In this document: in pieces, positions 37,122 to 45,981 of the stretch
Numbering within the stretch: position 1 is the stretch's first letter
Layout: each line of letters starts with the position of its first letter
Source of the DNA: Pseudonocardia acidicola
Lineage (GTDB): Bacteria; Actinomycetota; Actinomycetes; Mycobacteriales; Pseudonocardiaceae
DNA length: 64,000 bases
Assembly (NCBI RefSeq): GCF_012911935.1
Contig: NZ_JAAXLA010000008.1
Location: 1 to 64,000, forward strand
Direction: 5' to 3'
Notes under the pieces: model-generated
Told to the model about the DNA's origin: nothing
Seen by the model: the letters and a program-made list of their open reading frames with translations, nothing else
The model's database searches: none
Position numbers and translations under genes: made by a program

Positions 37122-38164
37122 GCGGGCAGGTCGCGGTCGGGCTCGCCGGGCTGGGCCGGATGGGGCGCATCCACGCCACCAGCCTGGCGTCGCGCTGCGC
37201 GGCGGCCCGGCTGGCGTGGGTCTACGACGCCAACGAGGCGGTCGCGCGGGAGGTCGGCGAGCAGTTCGGCGTGCCCTGGGTGACCTCGTTCGCCGACCTG
37301 CTGGCCGGCGACCGGGTCGAGGCGGTCGCCGTCGCGACGCCCAGCGGGTCGCACGCGGACCTGTCCGTCGCCGCGGCACAGGCCGGCAAGCACGTCTTCT
37401 GCGAGAAGCCGATCTCGCTGGACCGGCGGACCGCACTGGACACGATCGACGCGATGCGCCGGACCGGGGTGACCTTCCAGGTCGGGTTCCACCGCCGGTT
37501 CGACCCGGACTGGGTCGCGGTCGTGGACCGGATCCGCGCCGGGGAGCTCGGCGAGGTGCACCTGTTCCGGACCTCGCTGCGGGACATGACGGCTCCGCCG
37601 GTGGAGTTCCTGGCCGGTTCCGGCGGGTTCTTCCTCGACGTCACGGTGCACGACCTCGACACCGCCCGCTGGATGGTCGGCGAGATCGTGGAGGTGAGCG
37701 CGCACGGCGCCGCCGTGTCGGATCCCGCGCTCGCCGAGATCGGCGACATCGACACCGCCGTCGTCGTGCTGCGGTTCGAGGACGGCGCGCTCGGTGTGAT
37801 CGACAACAGCCGGGCGGCCGGGTACGGCTACGAGTGCTCGACCGAGGTGATGGGGAGCAGGGCGACCGCCCGGATCGACGCCCCGCAGCGCCGTCAGTAC
37901 GAATGGCGCACACCCGGGCAGGCGTCGCGCGACCTGGTCCGGGACTTCTCCGACCGCTTCCCGTGGGCCTACGCCGAGGAGCTCGACGCGTTCGCGCGCT
38001 GCGTCCGCGACGGCAGCCCGCCGCGGGTGACCGGACTGGACGCGCTCGCCGCCTTCGACCTGGCACGCGCCGCCGACCGGTCCTGGCGGACGGGGCTGCC
38101 GGTCGCGGTGAAGCCGCACCGTAGGGACGACGGCGTCGTCTACGAGCTGGAGGGGCGAGCATGA
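37118..38164 (+). CDS. Gfo/Idh/MocA-family oxidoreductase (third copy, inositol locus)
   Basis: NAD-dependent sugar or cyclitol dehydrogenase, 348 residues. It has GLAGLGRMGRIHATSL, CEKPISLD near residue 97, FQVGFHRRFDPDW and FFLDVTVHDLDTARWM, the last matching the catalytic Asp/His-x2-Asp region of IolG. GTG at 37118 overlaps the previous stop. Together with the IolE-like gene that follows, it forms a second dehydrogenase-plus-dehydratase pair, suggesting a second stereoisomer such as scyllo- or D-chiro-inositol. That is inference from gene content. Confidence 0.85.
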   Translation: MSGQVAVGLAGLGRMGRIHATSLASRCAAARLAWVYDANEAVAREVGEQFGVPWVTSFADLLAGDRVEAVAVATPSGSHADLSVAAAQAGKHVFCEKPISLDRRTALDTIDAMRRTGVTFQVGFHRRFDPDWVAVVDRIRAGELGEVHLFRTSLRDMTAPPVEFLAGSGGFFLDVTVHDLDTARWMVGEIVEVSAHGAAVSDPALAEIGDIDTAVVVLRFEDGALGVIDNSRAAGYGYECSTEVMGSRATARIDAPQRRQYEWRTPGQASRDLVRDFSDRFPWAYAEELDAFARCVRDGSPPRVTGLDALAAFDLARAADRSWRTGLPVAVKPHRRDDGVVYELEGRA

Positions 38165-39057
38165 CCGCTGCCGACACGGCCACCGGCAGGATCGCCGGGG
38201 CGCCGATCTCGTGGGGCGTCTGCGAGGTGCCGGGATGGGGCTACCAGCTGGCCCCGGAGCGGGTGCTCGCCGAGATGCACGAGGTCGGGCTCGCGGCGAC
38301 GGAACTGGGGCCCGAGGGGTTCCTGCCCGCCGCGCCGGCCGCGACGGCCGACGTGCTGGCCCGGCACCACCTGCAGGCCGTCGGCGGGTTCACCCCGCTG
38401 CTGCTGCACGTCCCCGGCCACGATCCGGTCCCCGAGGTGCAGACCCTGCTGGAGGCCTACCGCGCGACGGGGTCGGCGACCCTGGTCCTGTCGGCCGTCA
38501 CCGGCTCCGACGGCTACGACACCCGTCCCGAGCTCGACGAGCCGGGATGGGCGACCCTGCTGTCCAACCTGGACCGGCTCGCCACGCTCGCCGCGGGCCG
38601 AGGGGTCCGGGCCGTGCTGCACCCGCACGTCGGCACCATGGTCGAGAACGGCGAGGACGTGCAGCGGGTGCTCGAGGGATCGTCGATCCCGCTGTGCCTG
38701 GACACCGGGCACCTGCTCATCGGCGGCACGGATCCCGCGGAGCTGACCCGGCAGGCGCCGGAGCGGATCGCCCACACCCACCTCAAGGACGTCGACTCGA
38801 CGCTGGCCGCGCGGGTGCAGTCCGGACGGCTCACCTATACCGAGGCCGTGCGGAGGGGGATGTACCGCCCCCTCGGTGCCGGCGACGTCGACGTGCCCGC
38901 GATCGTCGGGCACCTGCGGGCCCACGGCTATGACGGCTGGTACGTCCTCGAGCAGGACACGATCCTCACCGAGGAACCGCGGGGCGACGGCCCGGTCGCC
39001 GACGTGCATGCGTCCGCCGAGCACCTGCGGGCCGTGCTCCGCGGCGGCCCGGTGTAG
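38161..39057 (+). CDS. Second IolE-like TIM-barrel protein
   Basis: A 298-residue barrel related to inosose dehydratase. It has APISWGVCEVPGWGYQLAPE near the start, VLHPHVGTMVENGEDVQ, CLDTGHLLIGGTDP and HTHLKDVD, equivalent to the metal-site segments of IolE at 31299. ATG at 38161 overlaps the previous stop (ATGA). It could dehydrate a different inosose or act as an isomerase. Last gene of the run; no clear terminator follows. Confidence 0.82.
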   Translation: MTAADTATGRIAGAPISWGVCEVPGWGYQLAPERVLAEMHEVGLAATELGPEGFLPAAPAATADVLARHHLQAVGGFTPLLLHVPGHDPVPEVQTLLEAYRATGSATLVLSAVTGSDGYDTRPELDEPGWATLLSNLDRLATLAAGRGVRAVLHPHVGTMVENGEDVQRVLEGSSIPLCLDTGHLLIGGTDPAELTRQAPERIAHTHLKDVDSTLAARVQSGRLTYTEAVRRGMYRPLGAGDVDVPAIVGHLRAHGYDGWYVLEQDTILTEEPRGDGPVADVHASAEHLRAVLRGGPV

Positions 39058-39101
39058 GCCGGCCGGACGGGTCCGCCGCTGCGCGTCCCGGGGAGCACCG
39101 C

Positions 39102-39115
39102 GATAGTGGGTACCC
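39102..39115 (+). promoter_or_regulatory. Possible promoter element of lutABC
   Basis: GATAGT (39102-39107) resembles a -10 element and is followed immediately by the palindrome GGGTACCC (39108-39115), 35 bp upstream of lutA. No strong -35 is seen. Confidence 0.3.
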
Positions 39116-39150
39116 CGGGCCCGACCGGCCGGCGGAGAGGAGAGGCCCTC

Positions 39151-39888
39151 GTGCGCATCGCGCTGTTCGTCACGTGTCTGGCCGACGCGCTGTACCCCGA
39201 CGTGGGGAAGGCGACGGTGACGCTGCTGGAGCGGCTCGGGCACGAGGTGGTGTTCCCGGCGGCGCAGACGTGCTGCGGGCAGATGCACGTCAACACCGGC
39301 TACCAACGGGAGGCGCTGCCGCTGGTGCGCCACCACGTGGAGACGTTCGAGCCCTACGACGTGATCGTGGCGCCGTCCGGGTCCTGCGTCGGGTCGGTGC
39401 GCCACCAGCACACGATGGTCGCGCGCCGGGCCGGGGACGAGCCGCTCGCCGCGCGCGCCGAGGCCGTCGCCGCGCGCACCTACGAACTGTCCGAACTGCT
39501 GATCGACGTCCTCGGCGTCGAGGACGTCGGTGCCTACTACCCGCACCGGGTCACCTACCACCCGACGTGCCACTCGTTGCGCATGCTCCGGGTGGGCGAC
39601 AAGCCGCTGCGGCTGCTGCGCCGGGTGCGCGGGATGACGCTGCTGGAGCTGCCCGAGGCCGACCAGTGTTGCGGGTTCGGCGGCACGTTCGCGGTCAAGA
39701 ACGCCGACACCTCCACCGCGATGCTGGCCGACAAGATGCGCAACGCCCTCGACACCGGCGCGGAGTTCACCACCGCCGGGGACTCCTCGTGCCTGATGCA
39801 CATCGACGGCGGGCTGAGACGGCTGCGCAGCGGCACCACGACCGTGCATCTCGCCCAGATCCTGGCCCACACGGAGGCCCCGGCGTGA
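39151..39888 (+). CDS. lutA: Lactate utilisation protein LutA
   Basis: Subunit of the iron-sulfur L-lactate dehydrogenase complex LutABC, which oxidises lactate to pyruvate. The 245-residue protein consists of two cysteine-rich CCG domains: TCCGQMHVNTG near residue 49 and QCCGFGGTFAVKN near residue 173, each with the preceding Cys segment (VTCLAD; TYHPTCHSLR). GTG at 39151 has GGAGAGGAGAGG upstream. It overlaps lutB by four bases (GTGA). Confidence 0.93.
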   Translation: MRIALFVTCLADALYPDVGKATVTLLERLGHEVVFPAAQTCCGQMHVNTGYQREALPLVRHHVETFEPYDVIVAPSGSCVGSVRHQHTMVARRAGDEPLAARAEAVAARTYELSELLIDVLGVEDVGAYYPHRVTYHPTCHSLRMLRVGDKPLRLLRRVRGMTLLELPEADQCCGFGGTFAVKNADTSTAMLADKMRNALDTGAEFTTAGDSSCLMHIDGGLRRLRSGTTTVHLAQILAHTEAPA

Positions 39889-41360
39889 GCACATTCCTCG
39901 GACTGCCCGTGCACGCCCCGCGCGGCGTCGGGCACCTGCGCGGCGCCGAGCCGTTCCCCGATGCCGCCCGCAAGGCGCTCGGCGACCCCCAGCTGCGGCG
40001 CAACATCGGCCACGCCACGCACTCCATCCGCGCCAAACGCGCCGCCGTCGTCTCCGAGCTCACCGACTGGGAGGAACTGCGCCGGGCCGGCGAGGCGATC
40101 AAGGCCGCGACCATGGCCCGGCTCGACGAGCACCTGGAACGCCTGGAGCGCGAGGTCACCGCCCGCGGCGGCACCGTGCACTGGGCCCGCGACGCCGCCG
40201 AGGCCAACCGGATCGTCACCGATCTCGTCCTGGCCACCGGCCACCGCGAGGTGGTCAAGGTCAAGTCGATGGCCACCCAGGAGATCGGGCTCAACGAGGC
40301 GCTCGAGGCCGCCGGCATCAGCGCGCAGGAGACCGACCTCGCCGAGCTGATCGTCCAGCTCAGCCACGACCAGCCCTCGCACATCCTGGTCCCGGCCATC
40401 CACCGCAACCGTGCGGAGATCCGGGAGATCTTCCTGCACACCATCCCCGGCGTCGACCGCTCGCTGACCGACGACCCGCACCAGCTCGCCGAGGTCGCCC
40501 GCCGGTTCCTGCGGGAGAAGTTCCTGCACGCCAAGGTCGCCGTCTCCGGGGCGAACTTCGGGGTCGCCGAGACCGGCGGGCTCGTCGTCGTCGAGTCCGA
40601 GGGCAACGGCCGGATGTGCCTGACCCTGCCCGAGACACTGATCACCGTGATGGGCATCGAGAAGGTGGTGCCGACCTGGCAGGACCTGGAGGTCTTCCTG
40701 CAACTGCTGCCCCGCTCCTCGACCGGCGAGCGGATGAACCCGTACACCTCGGCCTGGACCGGGGTCACCCCCGGGGACGGCCCGCAGGCCTTCCACCTGG
40801 TGCTGCTGGACAACGGCCGCACCGCGACGCTGGCCGACGACGTGGGCCGGGCCGCGCTGCACTGCATCAAGTGCTCCGCCTGCCTCAACATCTGCCCGGT
40901 GTACGAGCGGACCGGCGGCCACGCCTACGGTTCGGTCTACCCCGGGCCGATCGGTGCGGTGCTCAGCCCGCAGCTCACCGGGGTGGAGGACAACGCGTCG
41001 CTGCCCTACGCCTCGACCCTGTGCGGAGCCTGCTTCGACGTGTGCCCGGTGCGCATCGACATCCCGTCGCTGCTGGTCCGGTTGCGCGCCGAGCACGTGG
41101 AGGAACACCGGGCCACGCACCGGGTGCCCACCGCCGAGGCGGTCGCGATGGCCGCAGCAGCCTGGACGATGGCCTCCCCCGCCCGCTTCGCCCGGGCCGA
41201 GAAGGCCTCCCGGCTGGGCCGGTTGCTGGGCCGCGACTCGGGCAGCATCGGCGTCCTGCCCCCGCCGCTGTCGGCGTGGACCGCCAGCCGCAACGCCCCG
41301 GTGCCACCGAAGGAGACGTTCCGCGAATGGTGGGGCCGGACGAGAGGACCTGCGCGATGA
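39885..41360 (+). CDS. lutB: Lactate utilisation protein LutB
   Basis: Iron-sulfur subunit of LutABC, 491 residues. An N-terminal LUD domain (about 60-290, with KSMATQEIGLNEALE and SGANFGVAETG) precedes two ferredoxin-type motifs, CIKCSACLNICPVYE and CGACFDVCPVRIDIPSLLV, which bind two [4Fe-4S] clusters. A C-terminal tail ending in FREWWGRTRG is typical. GTG at 39885 overlaps the lutA stop. Confidence 0.95.
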   Translation: MSTFLGLPVHAPRGVGHLRGAEPFPDAARKALGDPQLRRNIGHATHSIRAKRAAVVSELTDWEELRRAGEAIKAATMARLDEHLERLEREVTARGGTVHWARDAAEANRIVTDLVLATGHREVVKVKSMATQEIGLNEALEAAGISAQETDLAELIVQLSHDQPSHILVPAIHRNRAEIREIFLHTIPGVDRSLTDDPHQLAEVARRFLREKFLHAKVAVSGANFGVAETGGLVVVESEGNGRMCLTLPETLITVMGIEKVVPTWQDLEVFLQLLPRSSTGERMNPYTSAWTGVTPGDGPQAFHLVLLDNGRTATLADDVGRAALHCIKCSACLNICPVYERTGGHAYGSVYPGPIGAVLSPQLTGVEDNASLPYASTLCGACFDVCPVRIDIPSLLVRLRAEHVEEHRATHRVPTAEAVAMAAAAWTMASPARFARAEKASRLGRLLGRDSGSIGVLPPPLSAWTASRNAPVPPKETFREWWGRTRGPAR

Positions 41361-41977
41361 GCTCCCGCGACGCGATCCTGGCCGCGATCCGCACCGCCAA
41401 CACCTCCGCGCCGGTGGTGCCGGCGATCGAACGCACCTACCGCCGCCGTGGCGAGCACCTGCCGGGCTCCCCCGCGCTGCTCGACCTGTTCGCCGACCGG
41501 CTCGTCGACTACAAGGCCGTCGTGCACCGCACCCCGGCGGCCGAACTCGCCGCGACCCTGCGGGCTGCGCTCGACCAGGTCGGCGCGACCGGCCGCCCGG
41601 TGCTGCTGCCGCCGGAGCCGCCCGCCGACTGGGGCCTGCACGGCACCCTCGACGACGGCACCCCCACCCCCGTCGACCTCGACGGGTTCGCCGCCGTGGT
41701 CAGCGGGTGCGCGGCCGCGTGCGCGGAGACCGGCACCATCGCCCTCGACGGCTCCCCGGACCAGGGGCGCCGCGCGATCACGCTCGTCCCGGACGTACAC
41801 CTCTGCGTCGTGCACACCGGCCAGGTCGTGCAGACCGTCCCGGAGCTCATCGGACGGCTCGTCCCCGACCGGCCGATCACGTTCGTCAGCGGGCCGTCGG
41901 CCACCAGCGACATCGAACTGCAGCGGGTCGAGGGCGTGCACGGGCCGCGGACGCTGATCGTCGTCCTGGTCAGCTGA
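41357..41977 (+). CDS. lutC: Lactate utilisation protein LutC
   Basis: Third LutABC component, 206 residues, a LUD-domain protein related to the N-terminal part of LutB. Landmarks: MSSRDAILAAIRTA at the start, AETGTIALDGSPDQGRRAI near residue 120 and FVSGPSATSDIELQRVEGVH near the end. ATG at 41357 overlaps the lutB stop (ATGA). It is convergent with the YciI gene, three bases apart. Confidence 0.93.
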   Translation: MSSRDAILAAIRTANTSAPVVPAIERTYRRRGEHLPGSPALLDLFADRLVDYKAVVHRTPAAELAATLRAALDQVGATGRPVLLPPEPPADWGLHGTLDDGTPTPVDLDGFAAVVSGCAAACAETGTIALDGSPDQGRRAITLVPDVHLCVVHTGQVVQTVPELIGRLVPDRPITFVSGPSATSDIELQRVEGVHGPRTLIVVLVS

Positions 41978-41980
41978 TGC

Positions 41981-42250
41981 TCAGGGAGTGAGGACCTCGT
42001 TCCACTCCTGCACCCGGTGGCTGCGCACCACGCCACCGGTGACGAACGGGTCGCCGGCGATGAACTCGTCGGCGGCCTCGCGGGAGGTGAACACGCCCAT
42101 GGCGCCGGTCGGCGGGGAGCCGAGCGCACCGGCCATCAGCAGGGTTCCGCGGGCGTGGAAGTCCTTCAGCCGCTCCTGGTGCGCCTGCAGGTGCGGCGCC
42201 GCCGCGGTCGCGACGTCGTCGACGGCCTCGTAGAACACCACGTACTTCAT
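41981..42250 (-). CDS. YciI-family protein
   Basis: An 89-residue small alpha/beta-barrel protein of the YciI/YCII family, starting MKYVVFYEAVDDV and containing GTLLMAGALGSPPTGAMGVF and DPFVTGGVVRSHRVQEWNEV. Members are dimeric with a proposed active-site His/Asp pair, but the physiological reaction is unknown. GAGGAGG precedes the ATG. It is a single gene between lutC and the cyclo-ligase gene. Confidence 0.85.
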   Translation of the reverse strand: MKYVVFYEAVDDVATAAAPHLQAHQERLKDFHARGTLLMAGALGSPPTGAMGVFTSREAADEFIAGDPFVTGGVVRSHRVQEWNEVLTP

Positions 42251-42424
42251 TGCCTGCCTCCTCGGTGCGCGTACGCGACAGCTGCGGTCGACGACCGGCT
42301 CGTTCCGGCTCGCCGCGTGCGTTACTCATGATCGCCGGTCCCGGGACCACCCGGCCATCGGTGACCGGAACGTCCCGGGAACGTCGATCACCATCGGCAC
42401 CGCCCCCCGTGACAGGCTTCCCCC

Positions 42425-43219
42425 ATGGCACGAGGCCGACGACACGATCACGACGCGGGTGGCGACCCGGAACTGCTGGCGGCCAAGGCCGCACTGCGCG
42501 ACGAGGTGTGGACGGCCCTGGCCGAGGCCGGGGTGGCCCGCTTCCCCGGCGCCCGCAATCGGATCTCGAACTTCACCGGCGCCGAGGCGGCCGCGCAGCG
42601 ACTGCGCGAGACGCGTGAGTGGGCGCGGGCCCGGTGCGTGAAATCCAACCCCGACTCCGCGCAGCTGCCGGTGCGCCAGCGCGCACTGGAGGACGGCAAG
42701 ACCGTCTACATGGCCGTGCCGAAGCTGGCCGAGCCCGACCCGTTCTTCCTGCTCGACCCCGACCATCTCGCCGATCCGCCGCGCCGCGCCGTGTCGATCA
42801 AGAACGCGACCCGGTCGGCCCGGCGGGTCGCGGTGGCCGACCTGAGCCCGGTCGAGCTCGTCGTCACCGGGTGCGTCGCCGTCGGTGAGGACGGGGCGCG
42901 GCTGGGCAAGGGCGGCGGGTTCGCCGATCTGGAGTTCGCGCTCGCGTCCGAGGCGGGGCTGATCGGGCCGGACACCGTCGTCGTCACCACCGTGCACGAA
43001 CTGCAGGTCCGCCCGGCCGGCACGATCCCGACGGCCGCGCACGACGCCCCCGTCGACCTGATCGTCACCCCGGAACGGATCATCGACTGCCGGGGACGGC
43101 GCGGCGAGCGGCCCGCGGAGTTCATCCGCTGGTCCGAGCTCACCGAGGAGAAGATCGCCGCAATCCCGCTGCTGCAGGCACTGCGCCAGGGCACCATGGG
43201 GCAGGGAGGTCAGTCATGA
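42425..43219 (+). CDS. 5-formyltetrahydrofolate cyclo-ligase family protein
   Basis: A 264-residue protein of the NagB/RpiA-like fold that contains the cyclo-ligase family. The visible motifs are KSNPDSAQLPVRQRALEDGK, YMAVPKL and GARLGKGGGFADLEFALA, the ATP/folate-binding signature. Family members convert 5-formyl-THF to 5,10-methenyl-THF; this longer actinobacterial/archaeal-type branch is less certain. ATG at 42425 lacks a clear SD; CAGGCT seven bases upstream may be a -10 for a leaderless message. Its stop overlaps the macrodomain start. Confidence 0.78.
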   Translation: MARGRRHDHDAGGDPELLAAKAALRDEVWTALAEAGVARFPGARNRISNFTGAEAAAQRLRETREWARARCVKSNPDSAQLPVRQRALEDGKTVYMAVPKLAEPDPFFLLDPDHLADPPRRAVSIKNATRSARRVAVADLSPVELVVTGCVAVGEDGARLGKGGGFADLEFALASEAGLIGPDTVVVTTVHELQVRPAGTIPTAAHDAPVDLIVTPERIIDCRGRRGERPAEFIRWSELTEEKIAAIPLLQALRQGTMGQGGQS

Positions 43220-43731
43220 AAACCGAGATCGTCCTCGTCCGCGGCGACATCACCGAGGAGGAGGTCGACGCCGTGGTCAACGCCGCCAACTCCTCGCTGC
43301 TGGGCGGAGGCGGCGTCGACGGCGCGATCCACCGCCGCGGCGGCCCCGAGATCCTGGCCGCGTGCCGCGAGCTGCGGGCCGCCCGCTATCCCGAGGGGCT
43401 GCCCACCGGGCACGCGGTCGCCACCACCGCCGGTCGGCTGCCGGCCCGCTGGGTGATCCACACCGTGGGCCCGGTGCACTCCCGGTCGGAGGACCGCTCC
43501 GAACTGCTGGCCTCCTGCTACCGCGAGTCGCTGCGGGTCGCCGATGAGCTGGGCGCGGCCACGGTCGCGTTCCCGGCGGTCTCGGCCGGGGTCTACGGCT
43601 GGCCGCTCGACGACGCGGCGCGGATCGCGGTGCAGACCGTGCGGGCCACCCCCACATCGGTCCGGGAAGCCCGTTTCGTGCTGTTCAACCCCGAGGCCGA
43701 GGACGCGTTCGCCCGGGCCCACCGCGGCTGA
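43216..43731 (+). CDS. Macrodomain ADP-ribose-processing protein (O-acetyl-ADP-ribose deacetylase-like)
   Basis: A 171-residue single macrodomain. Ligand-binding loops are intact: GDITEEEVDAVVNAANSSLL with the catalytic Asn, GGGVDGAIHRRGG, and the second loop FPAVSAGVYGWPLDDAA. This is the MacroD/YmdB type that removes ADP-ribose from proteins or deacetylates O-acetyl-ADP-ribose. ATG at 43216 overlaps the cyclo-ligase-like stop (ATGA), with GGGAGG upstream, so the two are co-translated; why they are paired is not clear. Confidence 0.92.
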   Translation: MKTEIVLVRGDITEEEVDAVVNAANSSLLGGGGVDGAIHRRGGPEILAACRELRAARYPEGLPTGHAVATTAGRLPARWVIHTVGPVHSRSEDRSELLASCYRESLRVADELGAATVAFPAVSAGVYGWPLDDAARIAVQTVRATPTSVREARFVLFNPEAEDAFARAHRG

Positions 43732-43846
43732 CCCGGGAGGGCCACCGGGGTCACCGGGATTCCACCCGACGGGCCGGGGAGCCGGCGCGCACCACCGACG
43801 AGGCTGGGTCGCGCGGGTGACGGCCCGCGATCAGCTGGAGGTGGGC

Positions 43847-44566
43847 ATGGCTCGGATCCTGATGGTGCTGTCGGGCAGCGACCACTGGACGCTCAAGGAC
43901 GGCACCCGCCACGCGACCGGCTACTGGGCCGAGGAGTTCGCGGTGCCGCACCGGATGTTCCGGGAGGCCGGGCTCGACGTGCAGGTCTCCACTCCCGGTG
44001 GGGTGCGGCCGATCGTCGACCCGGTGAGCCTCAGCCCCGAGCGCAACGGCGGCGACGAGCAGAAGGTCATGGAGCTGCGCCAGTACCTCGAGTCGATCGA
44101 CGGTGAGCTCGCCCGGCCGCTGCCGCTCGAGGAGGCCGCCGCCCGCGCGGGCGACCACGACGCCGTGTTCATCCCCGGCGGACACGCGCCGATGGAGGAC
44201 CTGCCGACGAACGCCGCGCTCGGCAGCATCCTGACCGACCTGTGGAACAGCAGCCGGCTGATCGTCGCGCTCTGCCACGGGCCGGCCGGGCTGCTGTCGG
44301 CGAACCGGGAGGACGGCAGCTGGCTGTTCGCCGGGAGCCGGCTCACCGCGTTCACCGACGAGGAGGAACGCCAGGGCGGGCTCGCCGACCGCGCACCCTG
44401 GCTGCTGGAGGACCGGCTGCGCGAACGCGGCGCGATCTTCGAAGCGGGCCCGCCGTGGCAGCCGCACGTCGTCGTCGACGGTGACCTGATCACCGGGCAG
44501 AACCCGGCGTCGTCCAAGGACACCGCGTCGCGCACCCTCGGAATGCTGCAGGCCCTCCAGCACTGA
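43847..44566 (+). CDS. DJ-1/PfpI (type 1 glutamine amidotransferase-like) protein
   Basis: A 239-residue protein of the DJ-1/PfpI superfamily, Hsp31-like branch. The nucleophile elbow ALCHGPAGLL contains the Cys near residue 144, and FIPGGHAPMEDLPTN precedes it. The region EEFAVPHRMFREAGLDVQVS includes the conserved Glu. Relatives act as glyoxalase III/deglycases or holding chaperones under stress; which applies is not visible. ATG at 43847 has CTGGAGG upstream. The 115-bp gap after the macrodomain gene suggests its own promoter. Confidence 0.85.
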   Translation: MARILMVLSGSDHWTLKDGTRHATGYWAEEFAVPHRMFREAGLDVQVSTPGGVRPIVDPVSLSPERNGGDEQKVMELRQYLESIDGELARPLPLEEAAARAGDHDAVFIPGGHAPMEDLPTNAALGSILTDLWNSSRLIVALCHGPAGLLSANREDGSWLFAGSRLTAFTDEEERQGGLADRAPWLLEDRLRERGAIFEAGPPWQPHVVVDGDLITGQNPASSKDTASRTLGMLQALQH

Positions 44567-44571
44567 TGCGG

Positions 44572-44751
44572 CTAGACCTCCGGGTAGAAGGAGGCGAGCA
44601 GCACGTCGAGTTCCATGAGGTCGGGGTGCGCGAAGAACGCGAAGTTCCGGTGGTCCACGGGGCAGCCCGGCTGGTGCTGCAGTTCGCCGGATACACGGGT
44701 CGCGCGGCAGTGCTTGCAGGGAACAGGCACCAGGGGATACCGAACGCTCAC
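44572..44751 (-). CDS. Small Cys/His-rich (putative zinc-ribbon) protein
   Basis: A 59-residue protein with CKHCRATR early and HQPGCPVDHRNF in the middle, a CxxC ... H ... C ... H arrangement able to bind one zinc. The C-terminal part is acidic and hydrophobic (DLMELDVLLASFYPEV). GTG at 44751 was chosen because GGGAGGAGAG lies at the right distance. No named family is recognised. It is convergent with the DJ-1-like gene and divergent from the SDR gene. Confidence 0.55.
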   Translation of the reverse strand: MSVRYPLVPVPCKHCRATRVSGELQHQPGCPVDHRNFAFFAHPDLMELDVLLASFYPEV

Positions 44752-44895
44752 GAACTCTCCTCCCACATGCGCGCGCCGGTCGCCGGGAAGACGGGGAGCA
44801 CCCGGAATGCGGCGCGCAGGGCGTTCGGCAGGTTAGTCAGCGCGACGCGCGCGCTTCCAGCGCGTGTGCCGGGGGTTACGCCGGGTCGCCGTGGG

Positions 44896-44901
44896 TAGCC
44901 T
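44896..44901 (+). promoter_or_regulatory. -10 element of a probably leaderless gene
   Basis: TAGCCT lies five bases upstream of the ATG at 44907 and no SD is present, the arrangement of leaderless actinobacterial transcripts. Confidence 0.4.
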
Positions 44902-44906
44902 GCAGA

Positions 44907-45848
44907 ATGCGCATCCTGGTCACCGGCGCGCGCGGCAAGGTCGGTGCCGCGACGATCCACCATCTGCTCCGATCCGGTCACGAACTCACCGCCGTCGACA
45001 GCGCACCGCCGGTCTACGAGCGGGCCCGGGAGGTCCGCTACATCCAGGCGGACCTGACCGACGCCGGGCACGCCGCGGCCGTCGTCCCCGGGCACGACGC
45101 CGTGGTGCACGCCGCGGCGATCGCCAGCCCGGTGAAGAACCCACCGCACGTGATCTTCCAGAACAACGTGATGGCGGCCTACAACACGCTGGAGGCCGCC
45201 GAGCGCTCCGGCGTACGGCGTTTCGTGCACCTGTCCAGCGAGACCGTCCCCGGCTTCTCCTATCCGACGCGCTACTTCCACGCCGACTACGCGCCCGTCG
45301 ACGAGGAGCACCGCGTCGCGCCGCAGGACAGCTACGGACTCTCCAAGTGGGTCGGCGAGACCCTCATGGATGCCGCCGTCGCGCGCTCGGACATGGCCGG
45401 GGTGTCGATCCGGCCGACGTGGATCCAGTGGGAGGGCAACATCGAGCGCAACGTCGGGCCGATCGTGCGCGCCCGCGGCGCCGACACGAGCGCGTCGTTC
45501 TGGTCGTACGTGTCCGTCTACGACGTGGCCGACCTGATCGGCCTGGCCGCAACCGCCGACCTGCCCGGTCACGAGGTGCTCTACGCCGCGGCTGCCGACA
45601 ATGCCAACGGGATGCCGCTGCACGAACTCGTCCGCCGGCACTTCGGTGACGAGGTGGAACTGCGTCCGGTGCCACGCGCGGACGCGTCGGGGATCTCGTG
45701 TGCCAAGGCCGTCCGGCTGCTGGGCTGGAAGCCCTCGCGGAGCTGGCGGGACATGCTCGACTCCGACGGCTACCTGCTGCCGGAGATCCAGGACCTGCTC
45801 GACGCGGGCCGCACCGGGGTCCAGCTGGGGTGGGCGGCCATCTCCTGA
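44907..45848 (+). CDS. Extended SDR NAD-dependent epimerase/dehydratase-like protein
   Basis: A 313-residue extended short-chain dehydrogenase. The Rossmann motif is TGARGKVGAATIHHL; the substrate/cofactor segment VVHAAAIASP follows; catalytic residues appear as HLSSET (Ser) and the YxxxK in DSYGLSKWVGE. NAD-sugar epimerase or reductase activity is expected, but no substrate can be named. It probably initiates on a leaderless message. No operon partner is apparent. Confidence 0.85.
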   Translation: MRILVTGARGKVGAATIHHLLRSGHELTAVDSAPPVYERAREVRYIQADLTDAGHAAAVVPGHDAVVHAAAIASPVKNPPHVIFQNNVMAAYNTLEAAERSGVRRFVHLSSETVPGFSYPTRYFHADYAPVDEEHRVAPQDSYGLSKWVGETLMDAAVARSDMAGVSIRPTWIQWEGNIERNVGPIVRARGADTSASFWSYVSVYDVADLIGLAATADLPGHEVLYAAAADNANGMPLHELVRRHFGDEVELRPVPRADASGISCAKAVRLLGWKPSRSWRDMLDSDGYLLPEIQDLLDAGRTGVQLGWAAIS

Positions 45849-45944
45849 GCCGCCGTGGCGTCCGGTGTGTCCCGTGATGTCCCGCCGTGTCCGGACCGTC
45901 CCTGACCTGCGGTGATCCGCTCGCGACCTGGCAGCGGAGAGGGA

Positions 45945-45950
45945 TAGGGT
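45945..45950 (+). promoter_or_regulatory. Possible -10 element of the YbjQ-like operon
   Basis: TAGGGT lies 32 bp upstream of the GTG at 45982, with GGAGGAGACGCG as the RBS in between. No convincing -35 is seen. Confidence 0.35.
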
Positions 45951-45981
45951 CGCCTCCGGAACCGGGTACGGAGGAGACGCG

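Noticed and set aside
42367-42385. Direct repeat GGAACGTC-CCG-GGAACGTC upstream of the cyclo-ligase-like gene
   Set aside because: It resembles the LacI operator half-site but is a direct, not inverted, repeat and far from the locus; too little to call a regulatory site.
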